From Sphaerotilus hippei (GTDB lineage: Bacteria; Pseudomonadota; Gammaproteobacteria; Burkholderiales; Burkholderiaceae_C), in NCBI RefSeq assembly GCF_003201595.1, contig NZ_QJJS01000003.1:40979-104978 (forward strand): a stretch of 64,000 nucleotides of DNA, in the 5' to 3' direction. The position numbers and the translations under genes were made by a program. This document shows, in pieces, positions 1 to 8,075 of this stretch. A model generated the notes under the pieces. That model had not been told where the DNA came from. It made no database searches and saw only the letters and a list, made by a program, of their open reading frames with translations. Within the stretch, counting starts at the first letter, position 1. Every line of letters begins with the position of its first letter.

Positions 1-546
1 CTCGGGCTCGAGGACGATCACCTGGCGGTCGACTGCGCCCGGGCCCTGGTCGACGGCGGTGCGGCCGAGCTGGTCGTGCATGCCCGCACCAAGGCCCAGG
101 GTTATCGCCCGCCGGCCTACTGGGATCGCATCCGCCCGCTGCGCGAGGCCGTGCGGGTGCCCATCGTGGCCAATGGCGAGATCTGGACCGTGGCCGATGC
201 CGTGCGCTGCCGGGCCGAGAGTGGCTGCGAGGACCTGATGCTGGGCCGCGGCGCGGTGGCCGATCCGGGCCTGCCGCTGGCGCTGGCGCTGCACGACGCC
301 GACCAGCCCGGGGCGTCTGCGCTGGACTGGGCCGCGCTGCAGCCGCTGCTGCGGCTCTTCTGGCAGCTCGTCGGCGAGCGCATGGAGCACCGGCACCGGG
401 CGGGCCGCCTCAAGCAGTGGCTCTACCTGCTGCGGCGGCGCCACCCCGAGGCGCAGGACGCCTATGACCGGATACGCACCGTCACCGATCTGACCGAGAT
501 CGGCCGGCTGATGTTCGAGTCACCGGCCGCGCCGCTCGCCTGCTGA
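1..546 (+). CDS. dusC: tRNA-dihydrouridine(16) synthase, 3' part (cut by window edge)
   Basis: This frame is open from the first base and ends in TGA at 544-546, so the start lies outside the window. The visible 181 residues are the C-terminal half of a Dus flavoenzyme, which reduces uridine in the tRNA D-loop using FMN and NADPH. Seen directly: the ELVVHARTKAQGY segment (the strand and loop carrying Dus substrate-binding residues), the VPIVANGEI strand and the DLMLGRGA phosphate-binding loop, followed by the helical tRNA-binding domain. The HARTK..GY and NGEIW wording fits the DusC subgroup better than DusA or DusB. It converges on the EamA transporter gene with about 30 bases between the stops. 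Confidence 0.88.
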   Translation, partial: LGLEDDHLAVDCARALVDGGAAELVVHARTKAQGYRPPAYWDRIRPLREAVRVPIVANGEIWTVADAVRCRAESGCEDLMLGRGAVADPGLPLALALHDADQPGASALDWAALQPLLRLFWQLVGERMEHRHRAGRLKQWLYLLRRRHPEAQDAYDRIRTVTDLTEIGRLMFESPAAPLAC

Positions 547-576
547 AGCCCGCGGCGCGGTGTGCCCGGGCGACGT

Positions 577-1452
577 TCAGCGCCCGGACGGCCAGCGCAG
601 CGCGCCGGTGGCCATGCCGGTGCCCATCAGCACGACGGCTCCGCCGACGAGCATGTCGGCGGTCACCGGCTCGCCCAGCAGCATCGCCCCCCAGACCGTG
701 GCGAACAGCGGCACCAGGAAGGTGACGGTGACCGTGCGTGCGGCGCCGATGCGCCCGATCAGCCGGAAATACAGCTGGTAGGCCAGCGCCGTGCAGCCCA
801 CGCCCAGCGCGATGGCGCAGAGCCACTGCAGCGAGCTGAGCGGGCCCTCGGGCCAGAACCACCAGGCCAGCGGCGCCAGCGCCAGCGCGGCCACCAGCTG
901 CGAGCCGGCGGCATTGGCCAGCGCGGTCACCCCGCCCAGGCAGCGCCGCGTGTGGTTGGCCGAAAACCCGTAGCTCAGCGCGGCCGACAGGCTGGCCAGC
1001 AGCGCCCAGCCGGTGCCCCCGGGCTTGAAGTCGGCCTTGTCGGCCGCCAGCAGGCTGACGCCGGCCAGGCCGATCGCCAGACCGGTCGCCCGCCAGCGCC
1101 CCAGCGGTTCACGCAGCCACAGCGTGGCGATCAGGGCGGCGAAGATCGGCGTGGTCGCGTTGAGGATGGCGGCCAGCCCGGCCGTGACCGACAGCGTTGC
1201 CCAGGCGATCAGCATGAAGGGGATGGCCGAGTTGAACAGCCCCATCACCACCATCGCGCCGGCGTGGCGGCGCAGGTCCGCCAGGCCGCCCCGCATCGCC
1301 AGCAGCGGCACCAGGCAGAGCGCGGCGATGGCCACGCGCAGCCACATCAGCGGGGCGACCCCGAAGGCGGGCACGGCATAACGCATGAACAGGAAGGACG
1401 CGCCCCACAGCGCGGCCAGCAGCAGCAGATCGACCAGGTCCCGGGTCTTCAC
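577..1452 (-). CDS. EamA/DMT-family membrane transporter
   Basis: A 291-residue inner-membrane protein with about ten hydrophobic segments in two homologous halves, typical of the EamA (drug/metabolite transporter) family. The first half begins LVDLLLLAALWGASFLFMR, a family hallmark. Substrate cannot be told; members export amino acids, metabolites or drugs. The GTG start at 1450-1452 is chosen because it overlaps the stop of the upstream methyltransferase gene by four bases (GTGA), implying translational coupling, and because residues upstream of it in the same frame are an antisense-like Arg/Pro-rich stretch without membrane character. Confidence 0.85.
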   Translation of the reverse strand: MKTRDLVDLLLLAALWGASFLFMRYAVPAFGVAPLMWLRVAIAALCLVPLLAMRGGLADLRRHAGAMVVMGLFNSAIPFMLIAWATLSVTAGLAAILNATTPIFAALIATLWLREPLGRWRATGLAIGLAGVSLLAADKADFKPGGTGWALLASLSAALSYGFSANHTRRCLGGVTALANAAGSQLVAALALAPLAWWFWPEGPLSSLQWLCAIALGVGCTALAYQLYFRLIGRIGAARTVTVTFLVPLFATVWGAMLLGEPVTADMLVGGAVVLMGTGMATGALRWPSGR

Positions 1453-2024
1453 GAGGCGGCCTCCACCGACGCGGCGTCGAACGGTCGCCGGATGCCCTGT
1501 TCGAAGTCGAGCAGCCAGGCCTTGCGTGCCAGTCCGCCGGCGTAACCCGTCAGCGCGCCGCTGGCGGCCACGAGGCGGTGGCAGGGCACCAGCAGCGACA
1601 GCGGGTTGCGGCCGGTGGCCGCACCGACCGCGCGGGACGCCGATGGCCGTCCGACCTGGGCCGCGGCGGCGCCGTAACCCAGCGTCCGGCCATGGCCGAC
1701 CTGGCGGATCGTCTGCCACACGGCCTGCTGGAACGGCGTGCCCCGGGGGGCCAGCGGCAGGTCGAAGTCGTGGCGCCGCCCGCCGAACCAGTCGTCCAGC
1801 TGCGCGCGCGCGCTCACCAGCAGGGGGTGGTCCTCGTCATGGATCCAGTCCGGCGACGGGCCACCGAAGTGTTTCTGGCCGGCGAACCACGCACCGCACA
1901 GGCCGGCGGTCGTGGCGGCGAGCACCATCGGCCCCAGCGGCGTGCCGGCGTGGCCCCAGTGCGGGATGGACCGGGCGACGGGCGCGGAGGTGATGGAGGA
2001 AGAGGAGGGCGGGGTGCGGGGCAT
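1449..2024 (-). CDS. ogt: Methylated-DNA--protein-cysteine methyltransferase
   Basis: Repairs O6-alkylguanine by transferring the alkyl group irreversibly to its own cysteine. The 191-residue protein has the MGMT order: an N-terminal ribonuclease-H-like domain (to about residue 90), then the DNA-binding domain with GTPFQQAVWQTIRQVG, the recognition helix region with S-ASRAVG, and the active-site motif LVPCHRLV with the acceptor Cys. There is no AraC-type Ada domain, so this is the single-function Ogt type. Its stop overlaps the GTG start of the EamA gene. The N-terminal 20 residues are low-complexity (Pro/Ser), so the true start may lie slightly downstream. Confidence 0.9.
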   Translation of the reverse strand: MPRTPPSSSSITSAPVARSIPHWGHAGTPLGPMVLAATTAGLCGAWFAGQKHFGGPSPDWIHDEDHPLLVSARAQLDDWFGGRRHDFDLPLAPRGTPFQQAVWQTIRQVGHGRTLGYGAAAAQVGRPSASRAVGAATGRNPLSLLVPCHRLVAASGALTGYAGGLARKAWLLDFEQGIRRPFDAASVEAAS

Positions 2025-2113
2025 GTCCAGGGTCCGGATCGATCCGCGAGCGGTCGGTCGCAGGGGGCGGCAAGGGGGACGCTGTCATGCCGACACGATC
2101 GGTGCCGGCGGAT

Positions 2114-2542
2114 TCAGCGTGAAGAGGGGGGCGGCAGGGGCTCGTCCCGGGACAGCACGCAGCGCTGCGCCTCGCAGTGCACGGCCGGCTCGGGCCGCAC
2201 CTGGCAGATCGACACCCGGCCCAGGCGGTGGTCCTCGTCCCGCACGGCCCGGGCGTGGCGGGCGGCCAGCGACTTCAGCCGGGCCGCGTGGCTGGCCTCG
2301 GTCGACCAGGCTCGCCAGTCCTGCGGGCCGCCGCAGGCGAGGCCGCCGATCGGCAGCGTGCGACAGGCCGCGTCGCGGCTGCAGCGGGCATCGCCGATCT
2401 CGGTCTCGATGGCCTGCAGCCACTGCGCCGGGGTGCCGGCGCTGCCATGGGCGCCGACGCCCAGCAGGGCCAGCGCCAGGCCGGCGATGCCGGCCCGTGC
2501 CCGTGTCGTGGCGGGGCTGCCGTGGGTCAGGGCGCGCTTCAT
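2114..2542 (-). CDS. Small secreted Cys-rich protein of unknown function
   Basis: I do not recognise a family. The 142-residue product starts with a basic n-region and a hydrophobic core (AGIAGLALALLGVGAHG) fitting a Sec signal peptide, followed by QWLQAIETEIGDARC and a mature region with six cysteines (C-x5-C, then single Cys at GLAC, SIC, VHC and QRC), suggesting disulfides in the periplasm. A run of charged residues lies in the middle. The start codon overlaps the stop of the YceI gene by four bases (ATGA at 2542-2539), so the two are probably made together. Function unknown; a periplasmic partner of the YceI protein is only inference. Confidence 0.65.
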   Translation of the reverse strand: MKRALTHGSPATTRARAGIAGLALALLGVGAHGSAGTPAQWLQAIETEIGDARCSRDAACRTLPIGGLACGGPQDWRAWSTEASHAARLKSLAARHARAVRDEDHRLGRVSICQVRPEPAVHCEAQRCVLSRDEPLPPPSSR

Positions 2543-3210
2543 GGCGGGGTGGTGGTGCCGCTGTCGGTGGCGGCAGGCGGGGCTTCGTCGCCCGGGTCGG
2601 TCCGCACCGCCTCGACCGACAGGTGCAGCAGCACCTCGTCGGCGACCAGGCCGGCGGCCAGCGTCATGCCGAAGGCCGAGCGGGACAGCCGGGCCTCCAG
2701 GTCGCCACCGCAGACTTCGCGTCGAAACAGCAGGTTGAAGCCGCAGTGCCAGCGTCGGGTGGTCAGCGTCAGCGGCTGGCTGCGGCCGCGCAGCGTGATC
2801 TCGCCGCGGATCTCCACCGGACGCTCGCCCTCGAAGCGGGCCTGCCGGGCGACGAACCAGGCTTGGGGATGGTTCTGCACGTCGAGCAGCGTGCTGCCGC
2901 GCAGCATGCGGTCGAGCGCGGGCACGCCGGTGCTGACCGACGCCACGTCGACGCTGATGCCGACCTCCAGGGCCTGCTGCCGGGCGTCGAAGCGAGCCGT
3001 GCCGTCGAGCCGGTCGAAACGGCCCCGCAGCGTGGAGGTGCCCATGTGCAGCACCTCCCAGTGGATGGCGGTGTGAGCGGGGTCGAGCCGGTAGGCCGTC
3101 GGCGCCTGGGCGTGCGCCGACGGGCCACCGCCCGCCAGGGCGGCGGCGAGCAGCGCCCACGCGGCACGCCCGGCGAGGGCCGCAGGGCGTGGCCGCGCCG
3201 TGCCGGTCAT
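2539..3210 (-). CDS. YceI-family periplasmic protein
   Basis: A 223-residue exported protein with a signal peptide ending near AHA-QAP and then the YceI lipocalin-like barrel: YRLDPAHTAIHWEVLHMG, the R-GRF-R-DG segment, a central ASVSTG-PALDRML stretch, and a C-terminal strand with SAFGM. YceI proteins form a beta barrel that binds isoprenoid or other amphiphilic ligands in the periplasm; the physiological role is unclear. The C-terminus adds a Pro/Thr-rich tail beyond the usual domain. It lies 24 bases downstream of glnS on the same strand and is translationally coupled to the small Cys-rich protein gene. Confidence 0.85.
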   Translation of the reverse strand: MTGTARPRPAALAGRAAWALLAAALAGGGPSAHAQAPTAYRLDPAHTAIHWEVLHMGTSTLRGRFDRLDGTARFDARQQALEVGISVDVASVSTGVPALDRMLRGSTLLDVQNHPQAWFVARQARFEGERPVEIRGEITLRGRSQPLTLTTRRWHCGFNLLFRREVCGGDLEARLSRSAFGMTLAAGLVADEVLLHLSVEAVRTDPGDEAPPAATDSGTTTPP

Positions 3211-3234
3211 GCTGCCGCCACGCCGGCCGGGGGC

Positions 3235-5049
3235 CTACTTGGCCCAGCCATCCTTGAGGCCGGTGATCTTGTTGAACACCGGCCGGCCCGGCACATGGTC
3301 GAGGCGGTCGGCGACGAAGTAGCCGAAACGCTCGAACTGGAACTTCGCGTCCGGCTCGGCCTGGGCGAGCGAGGGCTCGACGTAGGCGGTGATCGTGCGC
3401 ATGCTCGCCGGGTTCAGGCTGGCCTTGAAGTCCTTGCCGCCCGCGTCCGGCTGCGCGTCGGTGAACAGGCGGTCGTAGAGGCGCACCTCCGCCGCCACGC
3501 CGTCCGCCACGCTGACCCAGGTGATCGCGGCCTTGACCTTGACGCTGTCCGCACCCGGCGTGCCGCTCTTGGTGTCGGGCACGACCCGGGCCAGCACCTC
3601 GGCGACCCGGCCGTCCGCGTCACGGGTGCAGCCGGTGCACTCGATCACGTAGCCGCCCTTCAGGCGCACCTTGTTGCCGGGGAAGAGGCGCTTGTAGCCC
3701 TTGGGCGGCACTTCCTCGAAGTCCTCGCGCTCGATCCAGACCTCGCGGCCGATGACGAACTGGCGGGCGGGCGGGGCCGGCCGGTCCTCGGGCGGGTGGG
3801 GCAGCGCCGGCAGCGAGCAGGGCTCCAGGTGGCCGTCGCCCATGACCTCGTCCCAGTTGGTCAGCACCAGCCGGACCGGGTCGAGCACGGCCATGCCGCG
3901 GTGGGCCTTGTGCTCGAGGTCGTCGCGCAGCGCGATGTCCAGCGTCGAGTAGTCGATCCAGCTGTCGGCCTTGGTCACGCCGATGCGCTCGGCGAAGAGC
4001 TGGATGCTCTCGGGCGTGTAGCCGCGACGGCGCAGGCCGACGATGGTGGGCATGCGCGGGTCGTCCCAGCCGCCGACGTGGCCTTCGTTGACCAGTTGCG
4101 CGAGCTTGCGCTTGCTGGTGATCACGTAGGTCAGGTTCAGGCGGGCGAACTCGTACTGGCGCGGCGGCGGGGCCTGGAGCAGGCCGGCCTCGGTCAGGCG
4201 CTCCAGCAGCCAGTCGTAGAACGGGCGCTGGTCCTCGAACTCGAGCGTGCAGATCGAGTGGGTGATCTGCTCCAGCGCGTCCTCGATCGGGTGCGCGAAG
4301 GTGTACATCGGGTAGATGCACCAGGTGTCGCCCGTGTTGTGGTGGGTGGCGCGGCGGATGCGGTAGATGGCCGGGTCGCGCAGGTTGATGTTGGGCGCGG
4401 CCATGTCGATCTTCGCGCGCAGCACCATCGAGCCGTCCGGATGCTTGCCGTCGCGCATCTCGCGAAAACGCGCCAGGTTGTCGTCGGGCGTGCGGGCGCG
4501 GAACGGGCTGTCGGTGCCGGGGGTGGAGAAGTCACCCCTGTTGGCACGCATCTGCTCGGGCGTCTGCTCGTCGACGTAGGCGTGGCCGTGCGTGATCAGC
4601 GCCTCGGCCGCGCGGTACATGAAGTCGAAGTAGTTGCTGGCGTGGTAGAGGTGGCTCTCGGCCTTTCCACCGAACGACGAGTCCCAGCCGAAGCCCAGCC
4701 ACTGCACCGCATCGAGGATGGAGTCGACGTACTCCTTTTCTTCCTTTTCAGGATTGGTGTCGTCGAAACGCATGTGGCAGACGCCGCCGTAGTCGCGCGC
4801 CAGCCCGAAGTTCAGGCAGATGCTCTTGGCGTGGCCGACGTGCAGATAACCGTTGGGCTCGGGCGGAAAACGGGTGCGGATGCGCGCCGGGTCGGGCTCG
4901 CCGGCCTCGTGGTGGGCGGCGTCGCCGGGGGTGCCGGCCCAGCGGCGGCTCGCGTAGGTGCCTTGATCGAGGTCGCGCTCGATGATGGCCCGCAGGAAGT
5001 TGCTGACCTTGTGCTCGGCGGGCGCCGAGGGCTTGTTGTTGTCGCTCAT
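3235..5049 (-). CDS. glnS: Glutaminyl-tRNA synthetase
   Basis: Charges tRNA-Gln with glutamine in the cytoplasm. The 604-residue class I synthetase shows the HIGH-type motif PPEPNGYLHVGHAKS near residue 65, the catalytic-domain stretch HHNTGDTWCIYPMYTFAH, and the KMSKS-type loop VITSKRKL near residue 325 followed by GGWDDPRMPTI-GLRRRGY, both very close to Escherichia coli GlnRS. The two anticodon-binding beta-barrels follow, with insertions (a Pro-rich segment PALPHPPEDRPAP) that make it longer than the 554 residues of the E. coli enzyme. The start ATG is followed by a short polar leader. Upstream is a 380-base intergenic region that probably holds the promoter. Confidence 0.97.
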   Translation of the reverse strand: MSDNNKPSAPAEHKVSNFLRAIIERDLDQGTYASRRWAGTPGDAAHHEAGEPDPARIRTRFPPEPNGYLHVGHAKSICLNFGLARDYGGVCHMRFDDTNPEKEEKEYVDSILDAVQWLGFGWDSSFGGKAESHLYHASNYFDFMYRAAEALITHGHAYVDEQTPEQMRANRGDFSTPGTDSPFRARTPDDNLARFREMRDGKHPDGSMVLRAKIDMAAPNINLRDPAIYRIRRATHHNTGDTWCIYPMYTFAHPIEDALEQITHSICTLEFEDQRPFYDWLLERLTEAGLLQAPPPRQYEFARLNLTYVITSKRKLAQLVNEGHVGGWDDPRMPTIVGLRRRGYTPESIQLFAERIGVTKADSWIDYSTLDIALRDDLEHKAHRGMAVLDPVRLVLTNWDEVMGDGHLEPCSLPALPHPPEDRPAPPARQFVIGREVWIEREDFEEVPPKGYKRLFPGNKVRLKGGYVIECTGCTRDADGRVAEVLARVVPDTKSGTPGADSVKVKAAITWVSVADGVAAEVRLYDRLFTDAQPDAGGKDFKASLNPASMRTITAYVEPSLAQAEPDAKFQFERFGYFVADRLDHVPGRPVFNKITGLKDGWAK

Positions 5050-5429
5050 GGCGAAGAATTGTAGCCAGCGGGCTTTCCCGAGCGGGCCGGCGTGATGCGT
5101 GCGCGCCGCCGATCAATCCGCACGGAGGTCTGGGTGGTGTCGGCCGGGTTCGTGGATCGTGAACAATTCGACACCTCCTGATACTGGCGCTACGCTGTGG
5201 GCCCGATTCGCTGCGTCTTGCGCCCGGGCGCAGGGGATCCCTGGATCATTTGCTGTTACATGTCGCGGCGATCATGGGGCGGGCCTCACCCGGTGCCGGT
5301 GGTACGCGTCATCCCCTTGAAGCCGTGCAGGATTGGACAGACCCAAGGGCTAATCCGGAGCGGCCTAGTACATCCGTGTCGTTACGAAGATGCAAAATAC
5401 GTATGCATCAAGCGGACAGGGGAGTCGAC
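5050..5429. other. Intergenic region between divergent glnS and an orphan gene
   Basis: About 380 bases without a convincing gene. It separates the glnS start on the minus strand from the start at 5430 on the plus strand, so it should contain both promoters. The part from about 5330 to 5410 is less GC-rich than the surroundings (around GCAAAATACGTATGCATCAA), as expected for promoter DNA, but I could not identify a well-spaced -35/-10 pair. A small hairpin (CAGGG-gat-CCCTG, about 5230-5242) is visible. No tRNA or known riboswitch pattern was recognised. Confidence 0.5.
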
Positions 5430-5828
5430 ATGCGCAGTTCTGGCGGTTCGTTCACGTCACCGGGCCAGGGGCTGGGTGGCATCGAGTTCATCAAGGGACC
5501 AGGGTCCGGCTGGAAGGGCGGTGCCATGACGCAGAGCGACAGTTTTCGTGTTTCCGGCTTTCCGGCAGCTGGTCCCGCGACGCTGAGTCCGGAGGGCGCA
5601 CGGCTGATGCAGAGCATCCCGATCTCGGTGCGCCCGCTGATCACGGCCAAGCGCCATGCCCACATCATCAACCGCATGGCCCTGCTGTGGCAGGACCCGA
5701 AGGCGCTGCGGGCGTATTTCGACGAGCTGATGGTCAGTTCCCGGCCCGGTCGCCGGGGGTTCGCCATCGAGGTGCTCGACGAGCTGCTCGGGCTGCAGAA
5801 CGCGCTGCAGGAGCGCCAGCGCATCTGA
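5430..5828 (+). CDS. Conserved hypothetical protein
   Basis: I do not recognise a named family. With the ATG at 5430 the product has 132 residues; this start is preceded by a good ribosome-binding sequence (AGGGGAG, five bases before the ATG). A second in-frame ATG at 5526, preceded by GGAAGGG, would give 100 residues beginning MTQSDSFRVSGF, and either may be used. The C-terminal part, IPISVRPLITAKRHAHI...RMALLWQDP, is rich in charged helix-forming residues and ends in a predicted helical segment (GFAIEVLDELLGLQ). No signal peptide or membrane segment. It stands alone between divergent glnS and a convergent YbjQ gene. Confidence 0.6.
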   Translation: MRSSGGSFTSPGQGLGGIEFIKGPGSGWKGGAMTQSDSFRVSGFPAAGPATLSPEGARLMQSIPISVRPLITAKRHAHIINRMALLWQDPKALRAYFDELMVSSRPGRRGFAIEVLDELLGLQNALQERQRI

Positions 5829-5907
5829 GCGCCGCGCCGCCCGCCAGGCTTCAGCGGTGCGGCCGGTGGCACGAACGGTCGCGGCCGCCCGTGCCCTGCG
5901 GGTGTCG

Positions 5908-6261
5908 TCAGGCCATCTTCACGGCCGTGCCGCTGACGGCCACCATCATCATCCCGTTGGTCTCGCCGAGCACCTCGTAGTCGAAGTCGATGCCGACGAT
6001 GCCGTCGGCACCCAGCTCGCGGGCGGCGGCCATCATGTCCTCCAGCGCCGCGTCGCGTGCTCCCGACAGGGCCCGCTCGTAGCCGCCGGCCCGGCCGCCG
6101 ACGACGTCACGCACCGACGAGAACAGGTCGCGGAAGATGTTCGCGCCGATGATCGCCTCGCCGTTGACCACGCCGAGGAACTTCTCGACCCGTGCGCCTT
6201 CGCCATTCGGCACGACCGTGGCCAGAAAGAATCCGTCGTCCTTCTTCGAGAACCATCCCAT
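5908..6261 (-). CDS. YbjQ/UPF0145 family protein
   Basis: A 117-residue soluble protein of the YbjQ (UPF0145, DUF74) family, which forms pentameric rings and has sometimes been called a heavy-metal-binding domain; its role is unproven. Seen: an N-terminal MGWFSKKDDG leader, VVNGEAIIGANIFRDLFSSVRD, the GRAGGYE motif that is the family hallmark, then the long helix with ALEDMMAAARELGADGIVG and the strand IDFDYEVLG. Length and motif order match the family exactly. It stands as a probable single gene, with 69 bases to the next minus-strand gene upstream. Confidence 0.85.
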   Translation of the reverse strand: MGWFSKKDDGFFLATVVPNGEGARVEKFLGVVNGEAIIGANIFRDLFSSVRDVVGGRAGGYERALSGARDAALEDMMAAARELGADGIVGIDFDYEVLGETNGMMMVAVSGTAVKMA

Positions 6262-6330
6262 GTCCAGCTCCTGTTCCTGTTCCTGTTGATCCGGGGTGTG
6301 CGGGGGCCGACGATAACGCGCCGGCGGTGC

Positions 6331-6552
6331 TCAGACCCAGCCCTGGCGCCATTTCGACGGATCACGCAGCTCGCGCCAGTCGATCCGCCGGCTCGCCTTC
6401 GAGTGCACCGCCTCGATCTCGACCTGCTCGAGCGCCTGGCCTGGCAGCTCGGGCACGATCACCTTCGACACCAGGAAGTGTTTCTGGCGGGCGACCGGTG
6501 CCACCGCGGTCCATTTGGTCAGCAGCAGCTTCTTGGGGTGCAGCGGGTTCAT
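6331..6552 (-). CDS. Small Trp-rich protein (TIGR02450-type)
   Basis: A 73-residue basic protein beginning MNPLHPKKLLLTKWTAV and ending DWRELRDPSKWRQGWV, the pattern of the TIGR02450 family of small Trp-rich proteins (consensus start N-P-KLL-SKWTA and an end in W...W..GW). Function of the family is unknown. The start at 6552 is chosen because it is exactly where the family begins; a longer frame to 6600 adds an Arg-rich leader with no family match. No membrane segment or signal peptide. Confidence 0.75.
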   Translation of the reverse strand: MNPLHPKKLLLTKWTAVAPVARQKHFLVSKVIVPELPGQALEQVEIEAVHSKASRRIDWRELRDPSKWRQGWV

Positions 6553-6621
6553 GGGCGCCAGCTTAGCGGGCACGAACCGGACGGCTCGGCGTGGGGGCAT
6601 GGCGGCATCGGCCCGGGCGCA

Positions 6622-7224
6622 TCAGCCGCTCAGCAGCTTGTGCACCAGCTCGGCCGTGGTCGCTGCCTCGTACTTGCGCATCAGGCGGGCCCGGTAGACG
6701 TCGACGGTGCGCGGGCTGATCTGCAGGCGCTTGCCGACCTGCTTGCTGGTCAGGCCCTCGATGAGCAGGGCGGCGATCTCGCGCTCGCGCGGGGTCAGCT
6801 CGGCCTTGACCTGGCGGTGGGCCGACAGGTCCTCGAAGGCCCAGATGCCCGAGGCGTGCGGATGGGCCGGGTCCAGCGCCCGGCCCGAGACGTGGCACCA
6901 GAACAGCTCGCCACCGCCCACACGCTTCATGACACGTTCGTCGGCGTAGCGGCCGTGGCCGTCCAGGCTGGCGACGATGCGCTCGCCGGTGCGGCGGAAC
7001 TCGTCGGTGCTGGGGTAGAGCACCTCGAAGCTCTGGCCGATGAGCTGGTCGCGGCTGGCACGGAAGACCGCCAGCACCTGCTGGTTGCAGTCGATGATGG
7101 TGCGTTGGCGCGACAGCACCAGGCCGATGGGGGCCAGGTCGAAGGCGGTGCGGTAGTGGGCCGGATCCGGCGCCGAGGCGGGATCGGTCAGCGGCTGGGC
7201 GGGGATGGCGTCGGGGGCGGGCAT
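6622..7224 (-). CDS. PAS-domain LuxR-type transcriptional regulator, divergent from scoAB
   Basis: A 200-residue DNA-binding regulator: a PAS domain (about residues 20-130; FDLAPIGLVLSRQRTIIDCN, then GQSFEVLYPS and ELFWCHVSGRAL) followed by a C-terminal LuxR/FixJ helix-turn-helix (ELTPREREIAALLIEGLTSK and ISPRTVDVYRARLM). It has no receiver domain, so it probably senses a ligand or redox state directly through PAS. The start at 7224 (MPAPDAI) is preferred to upstream codons because it precedes the PAS domain directly and leaves the palindromic array at 7299-7333 outside the gene. Divergence from the CoA-transferase genes suggests it controls them and itself; that is inference from arrangement. 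Confidence 0.82.
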   Translation of the reverse strand: MPAPDAIPAQPLTDPASAPDPAHYRTAFDLAPIGLVLSRQRTIIDCNQQVLAVFRASRDQLIGQSFEVLYPSTDEFRRTGERIVASLDGHGRYADERVMKRVGGGELFWCHVSGRALDPAHPHASGIWAFEDLSAHRQVKAELTPREREIAALLIEGLTSKQVGKRLQISPRTVDVYRARLMRKYEAATTAELVHKLLSG

Positions 7225-7298
7225 GGCGATCGCTGGGCTCTGCTTCGGTTCGTGGACCCGGGAGGGTGGCGGCCTCGAGGGGTCGGCCTTAGTCAATT

Positions 7299-7333
7299 TT
7301 ACGTAGCTCCTACGTAAGGCATTACGTAGTACG
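7299..7333. promoter_or_regulatory. Palindromic TACGTAG operator array between the PAS-LuxR gene and scoA
   Basis: TTACGTAG (7299-7306), a three-base spacer CTC, then CTACGTAA (7310-7317) form a perfect inverted repeat with 8-base arms. A third copy TTACGTAG (7322-7329) follows and itself opens a small palindrome CGTA-G-TACG (7325-7333). The half-sites begin 11 and 12 bases apart, about one helical turn, so they lie on one face of the DNA. In a very GC-rich genome such AT-containing repeats in a 136-base divergent intergenic region strongly suggest a regulator binding site; the neighbouring PAS-LuxR protein is the natural candidate. Confidence 0.7.
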
Positions 7334-7360
7334 CTTGCCCGACTTGATCTGGAGGCAAGC

Positions 7361-8062
7361 ATGAACAAGGTTTATCCCAGCGCCGCCGCGGCACTGGACG
7401 GCATCGTCAAGGACGGCCAGCTGATGGCCGTCGGTGGTTTTGGCCTGTGCGGCATCCCCGAGGCGCTGATCGACGCGCTGCAGGCCAGCGGCGTGAAGGA
7501 CCTGACGGTCATCTCCAACAATGCGGGGGTCGACGGCTTCGGCCTGGGCAAGCTGCTGCAGACGCGGCAGATCCGCAAGATGATCTCCAGCTACGTGGGC
7601 GAGAACAAGGAGTTCGAGCGCCAGTACCTGTCGGGCGAGCTGGAGCTGGAGTTCACCCCGCAGGGCACGCTGGCCGAGAAGCTGCGTGCCGGTGGCGCCG
7701 GCATCCCCGCCTTCTTCACCCGCACCGGCGTGGGCACGATCGTGGCCGAGGGCAAGGAGCTGCGCGAGTTCGACGGCCACACCTACGTGATGGAGCGTGC
7801 GCTGACCCCCGAGGTCTCGCTGGTGAAGGCCTGGATGGCCGACCGCAGCGGCAACCTGGTGTTCCGCCGCACGGCCCGCAACTTCAACCCCAATGTGGCG
7901 ATGGCCGGCAAGCTCACCGTGGTCGAGGTCGAGAAGATCGTCGAGACCGGCGAGATCGATCCGGACCAGGTGCACCTGGCGGGCATCTTCGTGCACCGCA
8001 TCGTGCTCAACGAGACGCCGGAAAAGCGCATCGAACAACGCACCGTGCGTGCAAAGGCCTGA
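7361..8062 (+). CDS. scoA: 3-oxoacid CoA-transferase subunit A
   Basis: Subunit A of succinyl-CoA:3-oxoacid CoA-transferase, which moves CoA between succinyl-CoA and acetoacetate in ketone-body and short-chain acid use. The 233-residue protein carries the subunit A signature [16 protein letters not shown] near residue 25, then [15 protein letters not shown] and the [24 protein letters not shown] segment with the oxyanion-site loop. ATG 7361 has a good ribosome-binding site (GGAGG at 7351-7355). Only 13 bases separate it from scoB; the two subunits form one heteromeric enzyme. Probably controlled by the divergent PAS-LuxR regulator. Confidence 0.95.
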   Translation: MNKVYPSAAAALDGIVKDGQLMAVGGFGLCGIPEALIDALQASGVKDLTVISNNAGVDGFGLGKLLQTRQIRKMISSYVGENKEFERQYLSGELELEFTPQGTLAEKLRAGGAGIPAFFTRTGVGTIVAEGKELREFDGHTYVMERALTPEVSLVKAWMADRSGNLVFRRTARNFNPNVAMAGKLTVVEVEKIVETGEIDPDQVHLAGIFVHRIVLNETPEKRIEQRTVRAKA

Positions 8063-8075
8063 GGAGAACACCACC

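Noticed and set aside
1738..5064. Very long open frame on the plus strand opposite glnS and its neighbours
   Set aside because: It mirrors real minus-strand genes. High GC removes stop codons from antisense frames; the translation is Arg/Gly/Ala/His-rich without family motifs.
5050..5429. A c-di-GMP riboswitch or tRNA in the glnS upstream region
   Set aside because: No matching conserved core, acceptor stem or T-loop sequence is visible.
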